Origin: JALQTD01 sp964390365
GTDB lineage: Bacteria; Bacteroidota; Bacteroidia; Flavobacteriales_D; Sanyastnellaceae
DNA length: 7,050 nucleotides
Direction of reading: 5' to 3'
Assembly (NCBI GenBank): GCA_964390365.1
Contig: CAYMHW010000091.1
Location: 1 to 7,050 of the forward strand
Every line of letters starts with the position of its first letter. The first letter of the stretch is position 1. Under the pieces are notes generated by a model, which saw only the letters and a program-made list of their open reading frames with translations, was not told the origin of the DNA and ran no database searches. Both the position numbers and the translations under genes were made by a program. Below are positions 1 to 5,870 of the stretch, one piece after another.

Positions 1-468
1 CCGGGGGGAGTGCGGCGAGGGGGGAGGGTTGCGGGGGGGCGACATTGGGGGGGGGGAGATTTTTGCGCAGAGGGGGGGGACGGTGGGGCGTTCCTGCTCT
101 GGAGTCCGCGGGTGCCGAAGCGGTTCGGCTGGGCGGATGCGGAGCCGATGTCGGTGGGCGCACGCTTGGGGACGTTGGGGTTGAGCGCCGCGCGGTACGC
201 GATCTTTTCGGGGCAGTTCGTGCTGGCGTTCGCGGCGATGGGGCTGGCGGTGCCGTGGCGGAGCGTGGCGCTGATTTTCCTGGGGAACACGGCGGTGCCG
301 AGCGCGGCCTTGGGGGAGCTGGGCGTGCGGGAAGCGGTGACGCTCGCGGTGTTGCGGCCGGAGGGGGGCGCGGTGGGGGCGGCGGTGGTGGCCGCGTTTT
401 TGATTTGGGTCGTGAACTTGGCGGTGCCGGCGGCGGTCGGGGCGGTCCTTCAGGGGCAGGCCAAATGA
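1..468 (+). CDS. Flippase-like LPG-synthase TM (UPF0104-type) membrane protein, 3' part
   Basis: C-terminal part of an inner-membrane protein; the 5' end lies outside the window and about 155 residues are visible. From about base 175 the translation is clearly membrane-spanning: a segment around SAARYAIFSGQFVLAF, then a short loop, then AVPSAALGELGVREAV, then a last hydrophobic helix before the end GQAK. The order RY-x-x-FSxQ followed by P-x-x-A-L-G-E-L-G-x-R-E is the pattern I know from the C-terminal half of lysylphosphatidylglycerol-synthase TM-domain / UPF0104 proteins in Bacteroidota. These are membrane proteins without the cytosolic synthase domain and their substrate is usually unknown, so lipid or glycolipid movement is only a guess. 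A GTG at base 10 could be mistaken for a start but would cut the protein mid-domain. Bases 1-95 encode a glycine- and arginine-rich stretch where the family normally has hydrophobic residues, so that part is suspect. The stop overlaps the next gene's start (ATGA). Confidence 0.72.
   Translation, partial: PGGVRRGGRVAGGRHWGGGDFCAEGGDGGAFLLWSPRVPKRFGWADAEPMSVGARLGTLGLSAARYAIFSGQFVLAFAAMGLAVPWRSVALIFLGNTAVPSAALGELGVREAVTLAVLRPEGGAVGAAVVAAFLIWVVNLAVPAAVGAVLQGQAK
3..88 (+). other. Cluster of G-runs with G-quadruplex potential
   Basis: Seven runs of three or more G lie in 86 bases on the coding strand: 3-8, 19-24, 26-28, 33-39, 47-56 (ten in a row), 72-79 and 85-88. Four or more closely spaced G-tracts are enough for a quadruplex in DNA or in the mRNA. 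The same runs are prone to length errors in sequencing. Whether the structure forms or matters is unknown. Confidence 0.5.
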
Positions 469-1490
469 TGTTCCTCCTCCCCGCTCTGTGGCTGGCCCTT
501 TACGGCGCACGGGTGGTGCGGTGGGGACGGGATTTGGCCCGGCCCAGCACCCCGCTCGCGGCAGCCCCCCGCGACCTGACGGTGGTCATCCCCTGCCGCA
601 ACGAGGCGGAGCGGCTCGGCGACCTGCTCGACGACCTCCGCGGACTCGACGTGCTGGTCATCGACGACGGCAGCGACGACGGCAGCGCCTCACTCGCTCG
701 GCAGCGCGGCGCCCGCGTCCTCCCCAACCCCGGCACCGGCAAAAAAGCCGCCCTCCGCGCCGGATTCCAAGCCGCCACCACCCCCTGGGTCGCCACGCTC
801 GACGCCGACGTCCGCGTCGGCCCGGACTGGGCAACGGCCCTCCTCGGCGCGGCCTCCGACGACGTCGACGCCGTGGTCGCCCCCGTCCGCCTCGCCCCCC
901 AACCCGACGCCCCCTGGAGCCGCGTCCAAGCCCTCGAGTACGCCTGCATGATGGGCTGGGCCCTCTCCACCGCCCAGCGCGGCGCAGCCCAAAACGGCTC
1001 CGGCGCCAACCTCCTCTGGCGCCGCACCCGCTGGCTCGAGCTCGACCTCCGCGAAGACGAGGCCTCGGGGGACGACCTGTTTGCCCTCGAATCCCTCGCG
1101 GCCGAAGGCGGTCGGACGGCGGCCGCCACCGGCCCCGCGGCCTGGGCCACCACGAGCCCGGTGCCTACGTGGCGCGCCTGGATCCACCAGCGCGCCCGCT
1201 GGGGCAAAAAGTCCCGGAAGTACCGTTCAGTCGGAGCGCGCACGGTCAGTGCCCTCATCGCCGGCTACGTCCTGCTCCTCATCGGCCTCCCCCCCGCCGC
1301 CGCGGCCGCCCTCTTCCTCGGCAAAACCCTCCTCGATACCTGGTACGCCCACCGCGCCGCGAAGGCCTTCGACCTCCCCTGGCACCCCGGCACCGACGAC
1401 CTGCGGCTCGCCCTCGGCTACCCGGTCCTCGTGGTGGCGGCCGCCTTCCAAATGCTCCGTCCGATGGAGTGGAAGGGCCGCCGAATTTGA
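465..1490 (+). CDS. Membrane-anchored GT2 family glycosyltransferase
   Basis: Predicted processive or lipid-linked sugar transferase of family GT2, 341 residues, acting on the cytosolic face of the inner membrane. An N-terminal hydrophobic anchor (about residues 2-16) is followed by the GT-A catalytic domain: VVIPCRNE at 40-47, the nucleotide-binding acidic motif IDDGS at 66-70, the metal-binding DAD at 113-115, NGSGANLLWRR at 177-187, SGDD at 201-204 as the likely catalytic acid, and QRARW at 242-246 (the QxxRW motif). Two C-terminal hydrophobic segments lie at about 262-288 and 315-331. This is the usual architecture of Bacteroidota GT2 enzymes. The reading frame stays open upstream to base 45, but that part is a shadow of gene 1. 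The start at 465 gives the ATGA overlap; ATG 468 is an equally good choice. Donor and acceptor cannot be read from the sequence. Codons end mostly in C, in contrast to the G-ending codons of gene 1. Confidence 0.88.
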   Translation: MMFLLPALWLALYGARVVRWGRDLARPSTPLAAAPRDLTVVIPCRNEAERLGDLLDDLRGLDVLVIDDGSDDGSASLARQRGARVLPNPGTGKKAALRAGFQAATTPWVATLDADVRVGPDWATALLGAASDDVDAVVAPVRLAPQPDAPWSRVQALEYACMMGWALSTAQRGAAQNGSGANLLWRRTRWLELDLREDEASGDDLFALESLAAEGGRTAAATGPAAWATTSPVPTWRAWIHQRARWGKKSRKYRSVGARTVSALIAGYVLLLIGLPPAAAAALFLGKTLLDTWYAHRAAKAFDLPWHPGTDDLRLALGYPVLVVAAAFQMLRPMEWKGRRI

Positions 1491-1516
1491 CCTCGCCCTT
1501 GCGTAACTTGCCCCGC

Positions 1517-2374
1517 ATGAAGGGCCTTTCCGCGATCCGTCAACACCCCTTGGCCACCGCCGGAGCCGCGTGGATCGCCCTGTGGACCCTCATTGCCCTC
1601 CTCGGCCCTTGGGTGCGCCCCGACGGCAGCCGCTACGCGAACGACCAACAACTCGAACACGCCCTGCTCGAACCCGGCAGCACCTCCGTCCGCGCCGACG
1701 GAACCCACATGACCCACTGGCTCGGGACCGACCGGTACGGCCGCGATTACCTCAGCCGCCTCATGGCCGGTTCCGGCATCAGCCTGGGCGTCGGTGCGGT
1801 CGCCGTCCTGATTTCGCTCCTCATCGGCATCGCGCTCGGGGCATGGGCGGGCTACCGCGGCGGGTGGGTCGATGCCGTGCTGAGCGGGTTCATCCAAGTC
1901 GTCTGGACCTTGCCGACGTTGCTCATGGTGCTGGCCATCACGCTCGCGTTCGGGAAGGGGTTTTGGCAGGTGTTTGTGGCGATCGGGCTGACGATGTGGG
2001 TGGATGTGGCGCGGGTGGTGCGGGGGCAATTCATTTCGTTGCGCGAGCAGGATTTCGTGGAGGCCGCGCGGGCGCTGGGCATTCCGGAGGGGCGCATTTT
2101 GTTCCGCCACATGTTGCCAAATGCCGCGGGGCCGCTCATCGTGGTGGCGGCCGCGAATTTTGCCGCCGCCATCCTCATCGAAGCGGGGCTCAGCTTCCTC
2201 GGAGTGGGGGCCCAAATCCCCATGCCTTCCTGGGGCAACCTCGTCCAGGAACACTACGCGCTCATCACGGGCCGACACGCTTGGCTCGCCCTCGCGCCCG
2301 GGGCCTTGATCGTGAGCGTGGTGCTGAGCTTCACCTGGATCGGGGACGCCCTGCGGTCGGCGGTTTCGAGTTAA
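1517..2374 (+). CDS. ABC transporter permease, DppC/OppC type
   Basis: Inner-membrane permease subunit of a dipeptide/oligopeptide/nickel-type ABC importer, 285 residues. Visible family marks: N-terminal transmembrane helix (about 13-31), a periplasmic loop ending in HWLGTDRYGRDYLSRL (67-82, the DppC/OppC signature), hydrophobic helices at about 88-112 and 126-144, the EAA loop that contacts the ATPase (EAARALGIPEGRILFRHMLPN, 182-202), GLSFLGVG (224-231), PSWG (237-240), and the terminal block PGALIVSVVLSFTWIGDALR (261-280). It is full length, slightly short for the family because of a compact N terminus. Start ATG 1517 is chosen because it sits just before the first helix; the frame is open further upstream only as a shadow of the glycosyltransferase. 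No Shine-Dalgarno sequence precedes it. No OppB-type permease, ATPase or binding-protein gene lies in the window, so the substrate and partners are unknown. The middle third is G-rich on the coding strand while the first third is C-rich. Confidence 0.93.
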   Translation: MKGLSAIRQHPLATAGAAWIALWTLIALLGPWVRPDGSRYANDQQLEHALLEPGSTSVRADGTHMTHWLGTDRYGRDYLSRLMAGSGISLGVGAVAVLISLLIGIALGAWAGYRGGWVDAVLSGFIQVVWTLPTLLMVLAITLAFGKGFWQVFVAIGLTMWVDVARVVRGQFISLREQDFVEAARALGIPEGRILFRHMLPNAAGPLIVVAAANFAAAILIEAGLSFLGVGAQIPMPSWGNLVQEHYALITGRHAWLALAPGALIVSVVLSFTWIGDALRSAVSS

Positions 2375-2379
2375 ATTTG
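2372..2379 (+). promoter_or_regulatory. Candidate Bacteroidota -7 box before fcl
   Basis: TAAATTTG is an exact match to the TAnnTTTG element known for the main sigma factor of Bacteroidota. It overlaps the permease stop codon (TAA 2372-2374) and ends four bases before the fcl ATG. Counting from the usual position of this element, transcription would begin at or within a few bases of the AUG, which would make a leaderless mRNA. The -33 TTG element is not clear; only CTG at 2351-2353 with an 18-base spacer is present. One octamer match can occur by chance. Confidence 0.35.
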
Positions 2380-2383
2380 ATGC

Positions 2384-3325
2384 ATGCAGGCATTCACCCC
2401 CAACCCTGAACACCGCGTTTTCGTGGCCGGTCACCGCGGCATGGTGGGATCGGCAATCGTCCGGGCGCTCGAAACGCGCGGGTACCGGAACATCGTCACG
2501 CGCACGCGGGCGGAATTGGATTTGCTGGACCAACGAGCGGTGCGGGAATTTTTCGCGGAGGAGCGCCCGGATTTGGTCTACCTGGCGGCCGCAAAAGTCG
2601 GCGGCATCCACGCGAACAACACCTACCGCGCGCAATTTCTGTACGAAAACCTGATGCTCGAGGCGAACATCATCCACGCCGCGCACGAGGCGCAGGTGCA
2701 GAAGCTGCTCTTCCTCGGATCCAGCTGCATTTACCCGAAACACGCGGAACAGCCGATGCGCGAAGACGCCCTGCTGACGGGGCCGCTCGAACCGACGAAC
2801 GAGCCCTACGCGATCGCGAAAATCGCGGGCATCAAGCTGTGCGAAACCTACCGCGAACAATACGGCGACAACTTCATCAGCGCCATGCCGACGAACCTGT
2901 ACGGTCCCGGCGACAACTACGACCTGCAGAACAGCCACGTCTTGCCGGCCCTGTTGCGTAAAATGCACACGGCGAAGGCCGAAGGAGCCGCTGAAGTGGA
3001 AGTGTGGGGAAGCGGTCGCCCGAAGCGGGAGTTCTTGCACGTGGACGATTTGGCCGCGGCGTGCGTGCACTTGATGGACACCTTCAACGAGGCGGGCTGG
3101 GTGAACATCGGAACCGGCGAGGACTTGAGCATTCGGGAGTTGGCCGAGCTCATCGCGGACGTGGTGGGCTTTGAAGGGGCGCTTCGGTTCGACCCCAACA
3201 TGCCGGACGGAACGCCGCGCAAGCTGCTCGATGTGTCCAAGGTGAACGGGTTGGGTTGGAAGGCGCAGATCGGATTGCGCGAAGGCATCGAGGCGGTTTA
3301 CCACGAGGTGCGCAACCAATTCTGA
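2384..3325 (+). CDS. fcl: GDP-L-fucose synthase
   Basis: Bifunctional cytosolic 3,5-epimerase/4-reductase that turns GDP-4-keto-6-deoxy-D-mannose into GDP-L-fucose using NADPH, giving the fucose donor for surface glycans. It has 313 residues, normal for the family. Seen in the sequence: an N-terminal Rossmann motif GHRGMVG (16-22), AAAKVGGIHANN (68-79), the catalytic SSC in GSSCIYPK (112-119; S113 and C115), the short-chain dehydrogenase pair Y142 and K146 in YAIAK, NLYGPGDNYD (171-180) followed by H185 in SHVLPALL, and GSGRPKREFLHVDDLA (209-224). All catalytic residues known for the Escherichia coli enzyme (Ser107, Cys109, Tyr136, Lys140, His179) have counterparts. The preceding pathway enzyme, GDP-mannose 4,6-dehydratase (gmd), is often adjacent but is not in this window. 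Start ATG 2384 lies 9 bases after the permease stop; an out-of-frame ATG sits at 2380. The next gene begins on the very next base, so the two are probably translationally coupled. Confidence 0.97.
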   Translation: MQAFTPNPEHRVFVAGHRGMVGSAIVRALETRGYRNIVTRTRAELDLLDQRAVREFFAEERPDLVYLAAAKVGGIHANNTYRAQFLYENLMLEANIIHAAHEAQVQKLLFLGSSCIYPKHAEQPMREDALLTGPLEPTNEPYAIAKIAGIKLCETYREQYGDNFISAMPTNLYGPGDNYDLQNSHVLPALLRKMHTAKAEGAAEVEVWGSGRPKREFLHVDDLAAACVHLMDTFNEAGWVNIGTGEDLSIRELAELIADVVGFEGALRFDPNMPDGTPRKLLDVSKVNGLGWKAQIGLREGIEAVYHEVRNQF

Positions 3326-4705
3326 ATGCGCGGGCTCCTCGTGGTCGGCCTGGTGGCGGCTCCGTGGTGCGCCTTCGCGCAGGGCGCTGCATCGGACACC
3401 GCGCGGTGGTGGCAACGGGACTTGTTGGATTTTTCGGGCGAAGGGGCTTCGGTCGTCGTGAACCCGCTGCTGGACTTGCAGGTGGGCACGGGGACGAGCG
3501 GCCGGGTGTTTGAAAACAACCGGGGCGCCCGGTTTGAGGCGGTCATCGACGGGGAGTGGCGGGTGCAAGGCACGTTGCAGGAGCGACAAGGTGCCGCCGA
3601 CCCGAGGACTTCGTACTGGGCTTACGAGACCGCGGATTTTGCGGTGGGAACTGTGGCGATGCCGGGGTGGGGGCGGGCAAAATGGGTGGACCGAACGGAA
3701 TACGAGCCGGGCAGTCCCCTGCGGTTCGATGTTTCGCGCGCCACGACCACCGTGGAACGGCGCGGCGAACGCCTGGATTTCCGCGCAGGCCTCGACAACG
3801 TGCACGAGGGGGGCGGGATTGGCAGCGCGTTTTGGAGCCGGGAGGCCGCGCCCCTTCCTTTTGTGAGCCTGTCGCATGCGGCCTCGACGTGGCACGCAAG
3901 CGGCTGGGCCGGCTCCGCCATCGGCTCAGACCGAGGGCCCGTTGGAGCGACGGCGGAACCGCTGTATGCACGGCAGCGGGTCAGCCGGTTGGGACTGGGC
4001 CTTCACCGGGAGGAGCGCTGGTCGACCGATGTCCTTTGGTACCGGATGGCCCGCGTTCCGTTCGGCGACGAAGCGCACCAGGCTCGGCACTGGGGAGGCC
4101 TCCAAGGCTCGATTCGCAAAGGGGCCTTCCACGCCTACGCCGGCCTCGTGTTGGATTGGGCGGCTTGCTTCGAACGCAGCACCCACCCCAAGTGGATGGG
4201 CGAGCTCGTGAACGTGAGCTGGGACCGGAAGCAATCCACAGCGTGGATCGAATGGCACCGCGCACGCGCCGGCAGTGCTCGGGCCGTCGGGTTGGACGGT
4301 TCGACCCATTTGCCGCTTCTCCATTCGGCCACCCCGATTGCCCATTTTTGGGGGGATGGCGTTTCCACGTTGGCGATGGGTTGGACAGGCAAATCGTCCA
4401 CATTCCTGCCCAACTGGGTAGGGCACGTCCAAGCAGAGCGCACGTTCATGCAGTCCGATGGCGCGAACGCCACGTCTCGGAATACGTGGTCGAATCCCCC
4501 ACTGGCATCCCTCATGATATCATGTGAACGCCGGCTGATTCCCGATTGGCCGATATCTTTTGTGGCTGGTTTTCAGTATGTTAAATGGAACATGACATCG
4601 CAATGGGCGAACCTCAGATTTCGCAACGGAACCTGTTTCATCGCATTGTCACATAAATTTCATGCCACGGGCCGGTCATCCGCTCCTCATAATGGGATAA
4701 ATTAG
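3326..4705 (+). CDS. Divergent RemB/Wzi-like outer-membrane beta-barrel protein
   Basis: Probable outer-membrane barrel of 459 residues. A signal peptide is clear: hydrophobic MRGLLVVGLVAAPWCAFA with cleavage expected after A18. The N-terminal region DFSGEGASVVVNPLLDLQVG...ENNRGARFEAVI (35-74) resembles the start of Bacteroidota RemB / Wzi-like proteins (the 'NP-x-L-x-x-x-G ... N-x-RG' pattern). A later block DFRAGLDNVHEGGGIGSAFWSREAAPLPFVSLS (151-183) lines up with the family's 'GHGYRS...D-N...P-L' segment, and PIAHFWGDGVSTLAMGW (337-353) looks like a worn version of the 'PLAHPLGANF-x-E' motif that is intact in the gene at 5871. The rest is alternating polar and hydrophobic strands with many W, R and Y. 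A typical last strand ends at F446, followed by a 13-residue polar tail. Family role (Wzi: surface attachment of capsule; RemB: gliding-related surface protein) is known only for relatives. Codon use changes sharply near the 3' end. It follows fcl with no gap (TGAATG). Confidence 0.62.
   Translation: MRGLLVVGLVAAPWCAFAQGAASDTARWWQRDLLDFSGEGASVVVNPLLDLQVGTGTSGRVFENNRGARFEAVIDGEWRVQGTLQERQGAADPRTSYWAYETADFAVGTVAMPGWGRAKWVDRTEYEPGSPLRFDVSRATTTVERRGERLDFRAGLDNVHEGGGIGSAFWSREAAPLPFVSLSHAASTWHASGWAGSAIGSDRGPVGATAEPLYARQRVSRLGLGLHREERWSTDVLWYRMARVPFGDEAHQARHWGGLQGSIRKGAFHAYAGLVLDWAACFERSTHPKWMGELVNVSWDRKQSTAWIEWHRARAGSARAVGLDGSTHLPLLHSATPIAHFWGDGVSTLAMGWTGKSSTFLPNWVGHVQAERTFMQSDGANATSRNTWSNPPLASLMISCERRLIPDWPISFVAGFQYVKWNMTSQWANLRFRNGTCFIALSHKFHATGRSSAPHNGIN
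4654..4661 (+). promoter_or_regulatory. Possible internal promoter element ahead of the transferase gene
   Basis: TAAATTTC matches TAnnTTTG except for the last base and sits in the AT-rich 3' end of the upstream barrel gene, about 50 bases before GTG 4710. A CTG at 4633-4635 lies 18 bases upstream, the same weak -33 candidate and spacing as at fcl. A second near match, TAAATTAG at 4698-4705, ends four bases before the GTG. The AT-rich setting raises the chance of random matches. Confidence 0.18.
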
Positions 4706-4709
4706 GGTC

Positions 4710-5867
4710 GTGGAGAACATCCTTGTCTTAACCAAAACCTTCCTCCTTTCGAGCGCGCTGGTCGTGTTCGCCATGCCGACGCTCATCCGGGTCGCCCATC
4801 TCAAGCGACTGGTGGACGAGCCGGAAGGCGATCGCAAACTGCACGCACGCGCGGTGCCGACCATCGGAGGCGTGGCCGTTTTTTTCGGCTTCATGGCGGC
4901 GGTGACGATGTTCTTGCCGAAGGTGATTCAAACGCCCGAAGCGGGGGAGCATTGGGGGGCGGCCCTCACCGCGCTCATCGCCTTGTTTTTTGTGGGATTG
5001 AAAGACGATTTGGTCGGCCTTTCACCGAGTAAGAAATTGCTCGTCCACCTGCTGCTCGGTGGCTTGCTCATTTTCGAAGGCGGCTTCCGAATCACCACAT
5101 TCAACGGCTTGTTCGGCATCCACGAGATTCCGTTTTACGCCTCGTCGGCCTTCAGTTTGTTCGTGTACATCGTGGTGGTGAACGCCATGAACTTGATCGA
5201 TGGAGTGGATGGCCTGGCCGGAGGATTCGGCGTGATTTCAGGCCTCGCTTTCGGAACGTTGTTTGCCGCAACAGGCCAAATCCAAAGCGCAGTCGTCGCC
5301 TTCGCCCTCGCCGGAGCCTTGGCCGGTTTCCTCCGCCACAACTGGCATCCCGCGAAGATTTTCCTCGGCGATGGCGGCTCCCTCCAAGTGGGCTTGCTGG
5401 CCTACGTATTGGCCGTCCAATGCATCAACCTGAACGAAGCGGCCTTGCCCGGCCTGCTGTCGGCCATGTCCCCTCCGGTCATCGCCATGACCTTGCTTGC
5501 CTATCCCCTCGTGGATACGTTGCGCGTGTTTACGTTGCGCGTGCTCAAAGGGCGCTCACCGTTCTCGCCTGACCGCAATCACCTGCACCACCGCATGATG
5601 GCGCTCGGATGGGGGCATCGCCGGACGAGCACGACGGTTTACGCCTACTCCTTCTTCATGGCCTTGCTGGCGTGGAGCATCTTCTCGTTCATCCCAGGAG
5701 ATGCGACGGTGCTGTTCATGGGGGTGCTGGCGTTGGCCTTCGCATTGTTCTCGCCCATTCTACGAAAATCCGCGAGCATCAAGGCCCATCGGCGGGAGCG
5801 CATTGAAAAAGAGCGCCACCAAATGCGCCGAGAAGGCGGCAAGCCGGCTCCTTTGACCGACATTTGA
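4710..5867 (+). CDS. MraY/WecA-family polyprenyl-phosphate sugar-1-phosphate transferase
   Basis: Integral inner-membrane enzyme of 385 residues that would transfer a sugar-1-phosphate (commonly GlcNAc-1-P) from a UDP-sugar to undecaprenyl phosphate, the first step of lipid-linked glycan assembly. Family motifs: HARAVPTIGGVAVF (45-58), the metal and carrier-binding KDD in GLKDDLVGLSPSKKL (96-110), NAMNLIDGVDGLAGG (158-172), IFLGDGGS (217-224, usually GDxGS), and the cytosolic histidine motif PDRNHLHHR (287-295). About ten hydrophobic helices are visible, ending with a basic, charged tail (352-385). The PDRNHLHHR block and the tail favour the WecA/TagO-like branch over MraY itself. Start is GTG 4710: an in-frame TAA lies at 4698, and starting at ATG 4773 would delete most of helix 1. 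It lies 4 bases after the preceding stop and 3 before the next start. Flanking barrel proteins and fcl support a role in surface polysaccharide rather than peptidoglycan. The exact sugar substrate cannot be told. Confidence 0.93.
   Translation: MENILVLTKTFLLSSALVVFAMPTLIRVAHLKRLVDEPEGDRKLHARAVPTIGGVAVFFGFMAAVTMFLPKVIQTPEAGEHWGAALTALIALFFVGLKDDLVGLSPSKKLLVHLLLGGLLIFEGGFRITTFNGLFGIHEIPFYASSAFSLFVYIVVVNAMNLIDGVDGLAGGFGVISGLAFGTLFAATGQIQSAVVAFALAGALAGFLRHNWHPAKIFLGDGGSLQVGLLAYVLAVQCINLNEAALPGLLSAMSPPVIAMTLLAYPLVDTLRVFTLRVLKGRSPFSPDRNHLHHRMMALGWGHRRTSTTVYAYSFFMALLAWSIFSFIPGDATVLFMGVLALAFALFSPILRKSASIKAHRRERIEKERHQMRREGGKPAPLTDI
5859..5866 (+). promoter_or_regulatory. Weak -7-box-like sequence before the second barrel gene
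   Basis: GACATTTG differs from TAnnTTTG at one fixed position and again ends four bases before the ATG (5871). The flanking bases ATTTGAGGCATGCA match 13 of 14 positions of ATTTGATGCATGCA at fcl. No -33 element is evident, and the sequence is also coding for the end of the transferase gene. Confidence 0.18.
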
Positions 5868-5870
5868 GGC

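Noticed and set aside
45..464. Upstream extension of the glycosyltransferase frame
   Set aside because: The added 140 residues are Gly-rich and overlap the membrane-protein frame of gene 1; the GT2 protein begins naturally at 465 with an anchor helix.
500..1258. Minus-strand open frame of 252 codons inside the glycosyltransferase gene
   Set aside because: Low-complexity Arg/Ser/Ala-rich product, opposite a well-supported GT2 gene.
488..1516. Upstream extension of the permease frame
   Set aside because: The extra residues are an Arg/Pro-rich shadow of the GT2 gene; the permease family starts near its first helix, matching ATG 1517.
2381..2388. Palindrome TGCATGCA at the fcl start as a possible operator
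   Set aside because: Eight bases only, with no second copy that is a perfect palindrome (5869-5875 is GCATGCA preceded by G); it may simply be part of the start context.
1418..3895. Minus-strand open frame of 825 codons spanning the permease, fcl and part of the barrel gene
   Set aside because: It is antisense to three genes with clear family motifs, its product is Arg/His/Pro-rich with no recognisable domain, and long stop-free antisense frames are expected at this GC content.
4654..4709. AT-rich tail of the first barrel gene as a terminator
   Set aside because: No stem-loop followed by a T-run could be found, and the next gene starts four bases after the stop.
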